Part shown: positions 8,095-17,099 of the stretch, piece by piece
Numbering within the stretch: the first letter of the stretch is position 1
How the letters are laid out: each line of letters starts with the position of its first letter
Assembly (NCBI GenBank): GCA_011391595.1
Contig: JAABQG010000001.1
Coordinates: 1-64,000, forward strand
Direction: 5' to 3'
From: Hydrogenophaga sp.
GTDB lineage: Bacteria > Pseudomonadota > Gammaproteobacteria > Burkholderiales > Burkholderiaceae_C
DNA length: 64,000 nucleotides
Made by a program: the position numbers and the translations under genes
Notes under the pieces: model-generated
The model's database searches: none
What the model saw: only the letters and a program-made list of their open reading frames with translations
Told to the model about the DNA's origin: nothing

Positions 8095-8113
8095 CAATTC
8101 AGGGAGTTACTCA

Positions 8114-9115
8114 GTGCATCTTTTCACACCCAATCGCCTGCTTTCCACGCTCGCCCTCGCTCTCGGACTGGCCAGCGGGCTGCCCGCCCATGCCGCCTGG
8201 GAACCCACCAAGACGGTTGAATTCATCGTCCCCGCGGGCACTGGCGGGGGAGCCGACCAGATGGCCCGGCTGATCCAGGGCATCGTGACCAAGAACAAGC
8301 TCATGAAGTCGTCCATCGTGGTGGTCAACAAGGGCGGAGGTGCAGGCGCCGAGGGTTTCCTCGAGATCAAGAACAGCAAGGGCGACGGACACAAGATCGT
8401 GATCACGCTGTCCAACCTGTTCACCACGCCACTGGCCACCGGCGTGCCGTTCAGCTGGAAAGACATGACGCCCGTGGCGATGCTGGCGCTGGACGAATTC
8501 GTGCTCTGGGTCAACGCCGAGACGCCCCACAAGAGCGCCCAGGATTACCTTGCGGCAGCCAAGGCAGCCGGTGGCAAGCTCAAGATGGGCGGCACGGGCT
8601 CCAAGCAGGAAGACCAGATTGTCACCGCGCTGATCGAAAAGTCCGCCGGCACGAAGTTCATCTACGTGCCCTACAAGGGCGGCGGCGAAGTTGCGGTGCA
8701 GCTGGTGGGCAAGCATGTGGACTCAACCGTCAACAACCCGATTGAGGCCGTCGCCCAATGGCGTGGGGGCAAGCTCAAACCCCTGTGTGTCTTCGACGGC
8801 AAGCGTCTGCCGTACAAGGAAAAGATCGCGGAAAAGGCGTGGGGCGATATTCCAACCTGCAAGGAAAGCGGACTGGATGTCGAATACGTCATGCTGCGCG
8901 GCATCTTCATGCCTCCGGACGTGAAGCCCGAACAAGTGGCCTTCTACGTGGACTTGATGCAGAAAGTGCGCGCCACACCCGAATGGAAGAAGTTCATGGA
9001 CGAGGGCGCCTTCAACCAGACCTTCATGACCGGTGTGGACTTCACGCGATGGGTGGCCAATGAAGAAATCCGGCATCGCCTGCTGATGCAGGAAGCCGGG
9101 TTTGTAGCGAAGTAA
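8114..9115 (+). CDS. tctC: Tripartite tricarboxylate transporter substrate-binding protein (TctC family)
   Basis: Extracytoplasmic solute receptor, 333 aa. I chose the GTG at 8114 because AGGGAG lies seven bases upstream and because it gives a proper signal peptide (LLSTLALALGLASGLPAHA). An upstream ATG at 8081 adds residues before the signal with no ribosome site. The mature protein starts with the family pattern TVEFIVPAGTGGGADQMARL. It heads a cluster with tctB and tctA, so this is a complete TTT system. It is somewhat diverged from the usual Bug proteins (GGGADQMARLIQGIV). The ligand is unknown. The neighbouring CoA ligase and FAH hydrolase suggest a carboxylate. Confidence 0.88.
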   Translation: MHLFTPNRLLSTLALALGLASGLPAHAAWEPTKTVEFIVPAGTGGGADQMARLIQGIVTKNKLMKSSIVVVNKGGGAGAEGFLEIKNSKGDGHKIVITLSNLFTTPLATGVPFSWKDMTPVAMLALDEFVLWVNAETPHKSAQDYLAAAKAAGGKLKMGGTGSKQEDQIVTALIEKSAGTKFIYVPYKGGGEVAVQLVGKHVDSTVNNPIEAVAQWRGGKLKPLCVFDGKRLPYKEKIAEKAWGDIPTCKESGLDVEYVMLRGIFMPPDVKPEQVAFYVDLMQKVRATPEWKKFMDEGAFNQTFMTGVDFTRWVANEEIRHRLLMQEAGFVAK

Positions 9116-9216
9116 GTTTCACCACGACAGACGAAATCCGCTGCGGCGGCGGCCAGCTTTGGCGGACCTTTGAATGGCCCCGCCGCGGGCTGCGACAACC
9201 CACTCTGGAACATGCC

Positions 9217-9726
9217 ATGACACAAGAGTCTCAGGATCCCGGTCGGCCGCGAACGGCCGCCACGCGGCGCACGCTGGAGATCATCACGGCGATCGCATTC
9301 ATGCTGCTGGGCAGCGTGGTGATGTGGGACGCGCAACGCATCGGCGCAGGATGGACCGACGAAGGCCCCCAGAGCGGCTACTTTCCGTTCTATATCGGCC
9401 TGCTGATGAACGGTGCCAGTCTCATCAATCTGCTGAAGGCTTTGCGTTCCAACCGGGAGATCCCCTTCGTGTCACGAACCGAGATCCGGCTTGTCCTGGC
9501 GATCTTTCTGCCCAGCGTGGTTTACGTGGCCGCCATGCAATGGGTCGGCCTGTATGTCGCCTCCGCAATTTTCATCGCGGTCTTCATGCGCTGGCAGGGC
9601 AAGTTCAGCGTGCTGAAGTCGGGACTGACGGGTGTCATCGTGTCGGTGATCTTGTTCGGGATGTTTGAAATCTGGTTCAAGGTGCCGCTGATCAAGGGCC
9701 CCCTTGAAGCTGCCCTGGGGTTCTGA
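9217..9726 (+). CDS. tctB: Tripartite tricarboxylate transporter small membrane subunit TctB
   Basis: 169-aa membrane protein with four hydrophobic segments, matching the TctB family. The characteristic early block is GPQSGYFPFYIGLLM after the first helix. It lies between tctC (101 bp away) and tctA (2 bp away). TctB and TctA together form the membrane part driven by the proton or sodium gradient. Confidence 0.88.
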   Translation: MTQESQDPGRPRTAATRRTLEIITAIAFMLLGSVVMWDAQRIGAGWTDEGPQSGYFPFYIGLLMNGASLINLLKALRSNREIPFVSRTEIRLVLAIFLPSVVYVAAMQWVGLYVASAIFIAVFMRWQGKFSVLKSGLTGVIVSVILFGMFEIWFKVPLIKGPLEAALGF

Positions 9727-9728
9727 GC

Positions 9729-11258
9729 ATGGATGAACTGCAAGCACTGTTTCATGGGTTTGCCGTCGCGCTGTCGCCGGTCAATATCGGCCTGATGTTC
9801 GTAGGCATCCTGTTGGGTGTGCTGATTGGGGTGTTACCGGGCCTGGGTGGCGCCAACGGCGTGGCGATCCTGCTGCCGCTGACCTTCAGCATGAATCCGA
9901 CCTCCGCGATCATCATGCTGTCCTGTATCTATTGGGGCGCGCTGTTTGGAGGTGCGATCACGTCCATCCTGTTCAACATCCCGGGCGAACCTTGGTCGGT
10001 GGCCACGACGTTCGACGGTTATCCGATGGCGCAGCAGGGTCAGGCCGCTCAGGCACTCACCGCCGCATTCACATCGTCGTTCATCGGGGCCCTGGTCGCG
10101 GTACTGATGATCACGTTTACTGCCCCCCTGGTGGCGAAGTTTGCCCTCAAGTTCGGCCCTCCTGAGTTCTTTGCGGTGCAATTGCTGACCTTCTGCAGCT
10201 TCGTGGGGATGAACAAGGGCGCGCCGTGGAAGACGCTCGCCGCGATGTTCCTTGGCTTCACGCTGGCCGCCATCGGCATGGACAATGTGACCGGGCAGCT
10301 GCGCCTGACCTTCGGCTTCGAGCCCCTGATGAAGGGCTTTGATTTCCTGATCGCCGTGATCGGCCTGTTCGGTATTGGCGAGATTCTCGTGACCATGGAA
10401 GAAGGCCTTTCCTTCAAAGGAAAGTCGGCCAAGATCGATGCCAAGGTCGTGCTGGAAACCTGGAAGAAGCTGCCCCGCTACTGGCTGACCTACCTGCGCA
10501 GTTCCCTGGTGGGCTGCTGGATGGGCATCACACCGGGGGGGGCGACGCCGGCGTCCTTCATGGGTTACGGCATCGCCAAGCGTTTTTCGCCCGACGGCAA
10601 GAACTTTGGCAAGGGCGAAATCGAAGGCGTACTGGCCCCGGAAACGGCCGCACACGCTGCCGGCACCGCAGCCCTGCTGCCCATGCTGACGCTGGGCATT
10701 CCAGGCTCACCGACCGCTGCCGTATTGCTGGGCGGCTTGCTGGTCTGGGGATTGCAGCCTGGTCCGCTGTTGTTTGTCGAGCAAAAGGACTTTGTCTGGG
10801 GATTGATCGCAAGCATGTACCTAGGCAACATCGCCGGACTGATCGTGGTGTTGCTCACGGTGCCCTGGTTTGCCGCCATCCTGCGGATCCCGTTTGCCAT
10901 CATCGCGCCGGTGATTCTGGTGATCTGCGCCGTGGGCGCCTATACCGTGCACAGTTCGATGTTTGACGTCTGGCTGATGCTGGCTTTCGGCGTGATGGGC
11001 TATGTGTTCAAGAAGCTCAACTACCCGCTCGCCCCTCTGGTGCTGGCGCTGGTGCTGGGCGACATGGCTGAAAACGCCTTCCGCCAGTCGCTTCTGGGCT
11101 CGAGCGGCAGCCTGACAGTGTTCGTCTCCAACCCGCTGGTGGGCAGCATCACTGGCCTTGCCATGCTGATGCTGTTCTGGCCGCTGATCGCCGCCGGCCT
11201 GGCCAAACTCAGGAAAAAACCGGGAGGTATCGACGATGACGACATGGTTGAGGTTTGA
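9729..11258 (+). CDS. tctA: Tripartite tricarboxylate transporter large permease TctA
   Basis: 509-aa permease with about twelve membrane segments. The family signature GVLPGLGGANGVAILLPLTF occupies the N-terminal third, and GIPGSPTAAVLLGGLL marks the second repeat. Its end overlaps the start of the next gene by 23 bp, so the transporter and the hydrolase are very probably one transcript. Confidence 0.93.
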   Translation: MDELQALFHGFAVALSPVNIGLMFVGILLGVLIGVLPGLGGANGVAILLPLTFSMNPTSAIIMLSCIYWGALFGGAITSILFNIPGEPWSVATTFDGYPMAQQGQAAQALTAAFTSSFIGALVAVLMITFTAPLVAKFALKFGPPEFFAVQLLTFCSFVGMNKGAPWKTLAAMFLGFTLAAIGMDNVTGQLRLTFGFEPLMKGFDFLIAVIGLFGIGEILVTMEEGLSFKGKSAKIDAKVVLETWKKLPRYWLTYLRSSLVGCWMGITPGGATPASFMGYGIAKRFSPDGKNFGKGEIEGVLAPETAAHAAGTAALLPMLTLGIPGSPTAAVLLGGLLVWGLQPGPLLFVEQKDFVWGLIASMYLGNIAGLIVVLLTVPWFAAILRIPFAIIAPVILVICAVGAYTVHSSMFDVWLMLAFGVMGYVFKKLNYPLAPLVLALVLGDMAENAFRQSLLGSSGSLTVFVSNPLVGSITGLAMLMLFWPLIAAGLAKLRKKPGGIDDDDMVEV

Positions 11259-12042
11259 CCACCAGGGTGTCGCCGGCTTTGGGGTGCTTGAGGGCGACCT
11301 GATCGCGGAGCACTCGGGAGACCTGTTTGACAGCCCCACGCCAACTGGTCGGCGTCTGCCGGTGGCCGATGTCGAGATCACCCTGCCCTGCCATCCGTCC
11401 AAATTCCTCGCGCTCTGGAACAACGACCAGGCCCAGGCGGCAAAGCAGGGGCTGGCCATTCCCGCGGAGCCCTTGTATTTCATAAAGGCTGCGAGCAGCT
11501 ACCTCGCACATGGCCAGGCCATTCACGCGCCCTTGTCCTATGACGGCCGCGTCGTGTACGAAGGCGAACTGGGCCTGGTGATCGGCAAGGTCTGCAAGGA
11601 CCTCAGCGTCGAGGATGCCGCGCAGGCCATTTTTGGCGTGACCTGCGTCAACGATGTCACGGCCATCGACCTGCTGAACAAGGATCCGTCGTTCGCGCAA
11701 TGGACGCGCGCCAAGAGCCAGGACAGCTTCGGCGTGTTCGGCCCGGCAATCACGACAGGGCTCGACTTCAGCACGCTCAGGGTCCGCACACTGGTCAATG
11801 GCCGGGAGCGTCAGAATTTCGCCTGCAGCGGCATGATCTTCTCGCCGGCACATATTGTCAGCGCGCTGTCCCATGACATGACGCTGATGCCGGGCGACCT
11901 GATTGCCTGCGGCACATCGCTGGGCGTGCTGCCCATGAAACCCGGCACGGTGGTCGAGGTGGCGATCGACGGCGTGGGCGTCCTGCGAAATACGTTCGGT
12001 GCGGTACAGTCCCAGGCCCAACACACAGGAAGCGGGACATGA
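11236..12042 (+). CDS. Fumarylacetoacetate hydrolase (FAH) family protein
   Basis: 268-aa enzyme of the FAH superfamily, whose members hydrolyse or decarboxylate/tautomerise 2-oxo acids at a divalent metal. Visible features are the metal-site region YEGELGLVIGKV, the strand CVNDVTAIDLL, and the C-terminal MTLMPGDLIACGTSLGV. It overlaps tctA and is joined by ATGA to the reductase-like gene. Closest in form to 2-keto-4-pentenoate hydratase/OHED isomerase types. The precise substrate cannot be read. It probably acts on the compound imported by TctABC. Confidence 0.85.
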   Translation: MTTWLRFDHQGVAGFGVLEGDLIAEHSGDLFDSPTPTGRRLPVADVEITLPCHPSKFLALWNNDQAQAAKQGLAIPAEPLYFIKAASSYLAHGQAIHAPLSYDGRVVYEGELGLVIGKVCKDLSVEDAAQAIFGVTCVNDVTAIDLLNKDPSFAQWTRAKSQDSFGVFGPAITTGLDFSTLRVRTLVNGRERQNFACSGMIFSPAHIVSALSHDMTLMPGDLIACGTSLGVLPMKPGTVVEVAIDGVGVLRNTFGAVQSQAQHTGSGT

Positions 12043-13040
12043 AGATTTGCATTGTGGGCGCAGGTGCCATCGGCGGCATGCTGGGCGTGAAGCTGGCGCT
12101 CACCGGCCATGAGGTGACCCTCATCCTGCGGGGCGCCAATTTGGAGGCGGTCCGGCAGAACGGCATGAGGTTAATCGAGGACGACGGCACCGAGTTGTTG
12201 GCCCGGCCGACCCGGGTGACCTCGGTCATTGCCGAGGCGGGCGTGCAGGATGTTGTGATCCTCGGCATGAAGGCGCACCAAGTGGCAGCGATCGCTGCCG
12301 AGTTGCCGGCACTCATGCACGACGAAACCCGCGTAGTGACCATGCAGAACGGCATTCCCTGGTGGTATTTCCACAAGCTGCCGGGTGCCTGGGAGGGCAC
12401 ACCGGTCAAGGCTGTGGATCCGGACGGGACGATCGCCCAGCACATCAATGTTGATCGGATCATCGGCAGCGTGGTCTACCCGGCCAGCGAAGTCATCCAA
12501 CCGGGCGTCATCAAGGTCATCGAGGGCAACCGCTTCTCGCTCGGCGAGCTCGATGGCAGCGACACGCCCTCGATCCGCGCGATCGCCGATGCCTTCAAGG
12601 CGGCCGGATTCAAGGCCCCGATCTCGCGGGACATCCGCTCCGAGATCTGGCTCAAGGTCTGGGGCAACCTGAGCTTTAACCCGATCAGCGCCCTCACCCA
12701 CGCCACGCTGGAAGACATCTGCCTGTACGCTCCGACCCGCGAACTGGCAGCCGCGATGATGCGTGAGGCCCAGACCATTGGCGAGGCACTGGGCGTGCAG
12801 TTCAAGGTCAGCCTGGACAAGCGCATTGCCGGCGCTCAGGCCGTGGGCCAGCACAAGACCTCGATGCTGCAGGACGTCGAGCAGGGACGCCCGCTCGAGT
12901 TGCAGGCGCTGGTGGCGGCCGTGATGGAGCTCGGGCGCATCACGCAGACGCCCACGCCGACCATCGACGCCGTCTACGCCCTGACCAGCCTGCTGGCCAA
13001 CACCTTGCAGCAGCACAAGGCAACGCTGCGCATTCCCTGA
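12039..13040 (+). CDS. 2-dehydropantoate 2-reductase family protein (PanE/ApbA)
   Basis: 333-aa NADP-dependent reductase. A Rossmann dinucleotide site KICIVGAGAIGGMLGVKLA opens the protein. The C-terminal helical domain holds the conserved lysine region (SEIWLKVWGNLSFNPISALT). Family members reduce ketopantoate, but paralogues in catabolic clusters reduce other 2-oxo acids. The location between an FAH hydrolase and a CoA ligase suggests such a role here, not pantothenate synthesis. I therefore give no gene symbol. Confidence 0.85.
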   Translation: MKICIVGAGAIGGMLGVKLALTGHEVTLILRGANLEAVRQNGMRLIEDDGTELLARPTRVTSVIAEAGVQDVVILGMKAHQVAAIAAELPALMHDETRVVTMQNGIPWWYFHKLPGAWEGTPVKAVDPDGTIAQHINVDRIIGSVVYPASEVIQPGVIKVIEGNRFSLGELDGSDTPSIRAIADAFKAAGFKAPISRDIRSEIWLKVWGNLSFNPISALTHATLEDICLYAPTRELAAAMMREAQTIGEALGVQFKVSLDKRIAGAQAVGQHKTSMLQDVEQGRPLELQALVAAVMELGRITQTPTPTIDAVYALTSLLANTLQQHKATLRIP

Positions 13041-13096
13041 CTCGGCCCTGCAGAGTGACCCACACCCCATTTTTTCAAGCCTTGAACCCCACCACC

Positions 13097-14629
13097 ATGA
13101 CCGACTTCACCACCCTCTCCGAAATGATCGCCCGCCAGCGGGCCGACGCCGTCGCCATCATGACGCCGTCCGGCGTGCCCCTGAGTTACGGCGCCCTCAC
13201 GGCCTTGATCACCCGTACCGGCGAAAACCTAAACCGGATGGGCATCGGTCGCGGTGACCGTGTGGGACTGGTGCTGCCCAACTGCCCGGAGATGGCCACC
13301 GCCTTCGTCGCCGTGGCCGGGGCCTGCACCTGCGCGCCGCTGAACATGGCCTACCGCGCCGACGAATTCGAGTTCTACCTGAGCGACCTCAACGCCAAGG
13401 CCTTGATCGTAGCGCAGGGCAGCGACACCCCGGCCCGCGCCGTGGCCGCCAAGCTGGGCATTGCCGTGATCGAACTGCTGGCCCACCCCGAGCGAGGTGC
13501 GGGTGATTTCGAACTGGCGGCCACCGCTACAGCCTCAGCCGCCCCTGCCACCCACGGCGGGCCCGCGCAGGCCGACGACGTGGCGCTGATCCTGCACACC
13601 TCGGGCACCACATCGCGGCCCAAGATCGTGCCACTGTCGCACCACAACGTCTGCGCTTCGGCGCGCAACATCAGTCAGACGCTACAGCTCACCGAGTCCG
13701 ACGTCGAGTTGCACATCATGCCGCTGTTCCACATCCACGGCTTGATTGCCGGAGTGCTGGCGCCGATGGCGGTGGGCAGCCAGATCTTTGTAACCCCGGG
13801 CTTCAACGCACTCAAGTTCTTCGGCTGGATGAAGGAGTGCAAGCCCACCTGGTACACGGCGGTGCCGACCATGCACCAGACCATTCTTTCGCGCGCGGGC
13901 GGCAACGCGGACGTGATCCAAGACAACCCGCTGCGTTTCATCCGCTCGTCCTCTTCGTCCATGCCGCCGCAGGTCATCGCCGAGCTGGAAAAGGTCTTCA
14001 AGGCGCCGCTGATCGAGTCCTACGGCATGACCGAGGCGGCGCACCAGATGGCCAGCAACCCGCTGCCGCCCGCAAAACGCATCCCCGGTTCGGTGGGACT
14101 CGCCGCCGGGCCGGAAGTCGCCATCATGGACAAGGAGGGTAAGCTGCTGCCGCCCGACACCATCGGCGAGATCGTGATCCGCGGCGAGAACGTGACCTCG
14201 GGCTACGAGAACAACCCCAAGGCCAACGCCGAGGCCTACACCCACGGCTGGTTCCGCACCGGCGACCAGGGAACGCTGACCTCCGATGGCTACCTGACAC
14301 TGACGGGCCGCCTCAAGGAAATCATCAACCGGGGTGGCGAGAAGATCTCGCCGCGCGAAGTCGACGAAGTTCTGATGGACCACCCGGCGGTGGCACAGGT
14401 CGTGACATTCGCCATGCCGCACGCCAAGCTCGGCGAAGACGTCGCAGCCGCCGTCGTGCTACGAGAGGGCATGGCGCTGACCGAGCGTGAACTGCGCGAC
14501 TTCGCCGCGACGAAGCTGGCCGACTTCAAGGTGCCGCGCAAGATCCTGTTCCTGGCCGAGATTCCCAAGGGCGCGACCGGCAAACTGCAGCGCATCGGCC
14601 TGGCCGAGAAGCTCGGACTGACAGGTTGA
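13097..14629 (+). CDS. AMP-forming acyl-CoA synthetase (oxalate-CoA ligase-like)
   Basis: 510-aa member of the ANL adenylating superfamily. Motifs are the P-loop LILHTSGTTSRPKIVPLSH, the YGMTEAAHQMASNP core, the GWFRTGDQG hinge region and the C-terminal lysine in PKGATGKLQRIG. The ATG at 13097 starts the conserved N-terminus. An upstream in-frame ATG at 13055 adds 14 non-conserved residues. The overall pattern is like oxalyl-CoA synthetase/Pcs60 proteins, but substrate cannot be fixed. It ends the tct cluster. Confidence 0.85.
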   Translation: MTDFTTLSEMIARQRADAVAIMTPSGVPLSYGALTALITRTGENLNRMGIGRGDRVGLVLPNCPEMATAFVAVAGACTCAPLNMAYRADEFEFYLSDLNAKALIVAQGSDTPARAVAAKLGIAVIELLAHPERGAGDFELAATATASAAPATHGGPAQADDVALILHTSGTTSRPKIVPLSHHNVCASARNISQTLQLTESDVELHIMPLFHIHGLIAGVLAPMAVGSQIFVTPGFNALKFFGWMKECKPTWYTAVPTMHQTILSRAGGNADVIQDNPLRFIRSSSSSMPPQVIAELEKVFKAPLIESYGMTEAAHQMASNPLPPAKRIPGSVGLAAGPEVAIMDKEGKLLPPDTIGEIVIRGENVTSGYENNPKANAEAYTHGWFRTGDQGTLTSDGYLTLTGRLKEIINRGGEKISPREVDEVLMDHPAVAQVVTFAMPHAKLGEDVAAAVVLREGMALTERELRDFAATKLADFKVPRKILFLAEIPKGATGKLQRIGLAEKLGLTG

Positions 14630-14639
14630 AAGAGATCAG

Positions 14640-14810
14640 TTGCCGACGGGCCTCGCCAAGGCCCGCGAGCTAATCGACAACCCGCTGCCTTTTGCGGCCA
14701 AGGGCATCCCCACCATCGGGCTGAAGCCCTCGTGCCTGCTGCACCCTGCGCGACGAGGCGCTGACCATGGGTTTCGGCGAACCGGCACAAAAGGTCAGCC
14801 GCCGGTACGA
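14640..14810 (+). pseudogene. Remnant of an FAD-linked oxidase / Fe-S (CCG domain) protein, frameshifted
   Basis: One frame reads ARELIDNPLPFAAKGIPTIG then LKPSCLL, like the CCG domain (GLEPSC) in the C-terminal part of YdiJ/GlcD-type oxidases. The homologous continuation LRDEALTMGFGEPAQ is in the next frame. Removing one C near 14742 restores a single reading CLL-TLRDEAL. No other part of such a gene is present upstream, where the CoA ligase is intact. This looks like a small decayed remnant. The assignment is from memory of the family motif. Confidence 0.55.
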
Positions 14811-14850
14811 AGTCGCGGGCACAATGCGCCGTGAAAGGAGAAGCCGCTGC

Positions 14851-15528
14851 TCAGGGCGCAATGCACCACGGCGCAGTATCGTGCGCAAGGCCCATCCAAA
14901 GGGCCCAGCCGGAGGTCACCGCCAGTGCCAGTCCCGCCAGACGCATGCCCCACTCGCCATTGCCGCCACGACCCATACGCAACAAGAACCACGGCCCGAG
15001 CAGCAGTGAGACGCTGCTGCCCAAGGCAAACAGTGCCATGGTCTGGGCGCCATCGAGCGGCCCGCCGCTGAGTGCTGCGACCAGCAGGGCCGAATACAGC
15101 AAGCCACAGGGCATGAACGCCCACAGCGCACCGATGGCCAGAGGTGCACCCCGCCCCCAAGCCGCGTTGAGCGCGCGGACCTTGCCCCAAACCCGGCGGG
15201 CTGTGGCGTCGAGCCAGACCGGCTGTCGCGCGAGCAATAGCAGCGTCAATCCGAGCACCATCGCGGCCACGTGGAACAGTGTCCAGACGGGGCGCATCGT
15301 GGCTGTCTGGGTCGTCAACCAGCCCAGCCCCTGCATGGAAGCGGCGGCCACAGCGCCAAGCGCTGAATATCCCACCAGCCGGCCGGCCTGAAATGTCCAG
15401 ATTGCCGAGGTGCTGCGCGCGCCTGCTGCCTTGCCGATACCGGCACACGCGGCGCCGCACATGGCAATGCAATGGGGTCCTCCGGCAAGCCCCATAAGCA
15501 AGGCTGTCACGGCCAAGGATGTCTGCAT
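14851..15528 (-). CDS. SafE/UreH-type membrane protein of the cbb3 oxidase region
   Basis: 225-aa protein with six hydrophobic segments and the UreH-like transmembrane signature: GLAGGPHCIAMCGAACAG at the N-terminus and AFMPCGLLYSALLVAAL in the middle, each with a cysteine that could bind copper. Such proteins are found beside ccoNOQP genes and are thought to help metal supply to the oxidase. It lies 8 bp after hemN in the same direction, so it is probably co-transcribed under FNR control. Function is inferred from context. Confidence 0.8.
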   Translation of the reverse strand: MQTSLAVTALLMGLAGGPHCIAMCGAACAGIGKAAGARSTSAIWTFQAGRLVGYSALGAVAAASMQGLGWLTTQTATMRPVWTLFHVAAMVLGLTLLLLARQPVWLDATARRVWGKVRALNAAWGRGAPLAIGALWAFMPCGLLYSALLVAALSGGPLDGAQTMALFALGSSVSLLLGPWFLLRMGRGGNGEWGMRLAGLALAVTSGWALWMGLAHDTAPWCIAP

Positions 15529-15536
15529 GGAACGCT

Positions 15537-16916
15537 TTAAAGAATCTTGGAAAACGTAGCCCGTGTGCGGTCGGTCTGCAGATAGCGGTCAAACACCATG
15601 GCGATGGCGCGCACGAAGAACCAGCCATCGGCTGTGACCTGGATGCCGGCCTCGTTCAACTCGACGAGCCCCTGACTGGCCAAGTTGCCCAAAGCCTCAA
15701 TCTCCTTGGCGAAGTAGGTCTTGAAGTCAACGAGGTAGGCCAGGTCGATCGATTCAAACTGCACTTGTCCCTGGCACATCAGGGCCATGATCACGGCACG
15801 GCGCACGAGGTCATCACGTGAAACCGCCAGCCCCCGCACCACGGGCAGGCGCCCTTGGTCCAGCAGGTCGTAATACTCGGCAAGCGTCTTTGCATTCTGG
15901 CTGTAGGTGGCACCAACCCGCCCGATGGAAGACACGCCGAGCGCGATCAGGTCGCAATCGGGCTGTGTGCTGTAGCCTTGGAAATTACGGTGCAACCGCC
16001 CCTGGCGCTTGGCAATGGCCAGCGCATCGTCGGGCAGGGCGAAATGGTCCATGCCCACATACACATAGCCGGCGTCCAGGAAAGCCGAGAGCGAGCGCGA
16101 AAGCATCGACACCTTGGAGGCGGCATTGGGCAACTCCACCGTGATGATGCGGCGTTGTGGTTTGAAGCGCTCGGGCAGGTGCGCATAGGCATAGAGCGCA
16201 ATACGGTCCGGTTTGAGTTCAACGACCTGCGCCAAGGTCCGGTCAAACGACTCCGGCGTCTGCATGGGCAAGCCATAGATCAAGTCCACGTTGACGGACT
16301 CAAACCCCAGATGGCGCGCCGAAGCCATCAGTGAGAACACCTGCTCGGCCGGCTGGATTCGATGCACCGCCTTTTGAACGGCCGGGTCAAAATCCTGCAC
16401 GCCAAAGCTCAAACGGTTGAAACCAAGTTCGGCCAGCGTTTCCAGTCGTCCGGCGTCGACCGTGCGGGGATCGATCTCAATCGAGTACTCCCCACCAGGC
16501 ACCAGCGCAAAACTGCGCCTCAGCATGGCCATCAACTCGCGCAGTTCCGGGTCGCTCAGGAACGTCGGACTGCCACCGCCCAGGTGCAATTGCGAGATAC
16601 TTTGCCCCACTCCAACGTGCGCAGTGTGCAGATCGATCTCGCGACTGAGATAGCGCAAGTACTCCTCGGCCCGGCTATGGTGCTTCGTGATGATCTTGTT
16701 GCAGGCACAGTAGTAGCAGAGCGATTCGCAGAACGGAATGTGGACATACAGGGAAAGTGGCATGGCCATGGCAACGCCGCTGCGGCGCTGCTTGAGCGCC
16801 TGGATGTAGTCGTCGGCACCAAAAGCCTCGACGAAACGATCCGCGGTGGGATAAGAGGTGTAGCGGGGCCCGGGGACATCAAAACGTCGCAGCAATTCGG
16901 GAGAAACGGCACTCAT
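15537..16916 (-). CDS. hemN: Oxygen-independent coproporphyrinogen III dehydrogenase HemN
   Basis: 459-aa radical SAM enzyme that decarboxylates coproporphyrinogen III when oxygen is scarce, feeding haem to the cbb3 oxidase. The 4Fe-4S motif CESLCYYCAC follows the LYVHIPF strand near residue 55. GPRYTSYPTADRF near the N-terminus and the QGYSTQPDCDLIALGVSSI block are HemN-specific, which separates it from HemW. Length is typical (about 457 aa). An FNR box is centred 58 bp upstream of the start, with a CATAGT -10 at the expected spacing. Confidence 0.95.
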   Translation of the reverse strand: MSAVSPELLRRFDVPGPRYTSYPTADRFVEAFGADDYIQALKQRRSGVAMAMPLSLYVHIPFCESLCYYCACNKIITKHHSRAEEYLRYLSREIDLHTAHVGVGQSISQLHLGGGSPTFLSDPELRELMAMLRRSFALVPGGEYSIEIDPRTVDAGRLETLAELGFNRLSFGVQDFDPAVQKAVHRIQPAEQVFSLMASARHLGFESVNVDLIYGLPMQTPESFDRTLAQVVELKPDRIALYAYAHLPERFKPQRRIITVELPNAASKVSMLSRSLSAFLDAGYVYVGMDHFALPDDALAIAKRQGRLHRNFQGYSTQPDCDLIALGVSSIGRVGATYSQNAKTLAEYYDLLDQGRLPVVRGLAVSRDDLVRRAVIMALMCQGQVQFESIDLAYLVDFKTYFAKEIEALGNLASQGLVELNEAGIQVTADGWFFVRAIAMVFDRYLQTDRTRATFSKIL

Positions 16917-16967
16917 CGGGCATCCTTAAAGATTTCGAGACTATGCAGCCTGGAAAAAATTCGCATA

Positions 16968-16981
16968 TTGACATGGATCAA
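16968..16981. promoter_or_regulatory. FNR box between hemN and fnr
   Basis: TTGACATGGATCAA matches TTGAT-N4-ATCAA with one mismatch. For hemN, a -10-like CATAGT (complement of 16940-16945) lies where a class II site centred at -41.5 would need it. For fnr (start 119 bp away) it may mediate autoregulation. Confidence 0.85.
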
Positions 16982-17099
16982 TCTAGAATGAGTTCAAAGG
17001 ACAGGCCTTGAGCCATGTCAAAATAGGCGGATTCTGGTTTACCGATCAAACCCGGGGCCGCAATGGCGGTTCACCTTCCATCGTTCAGAGCACTCACGT

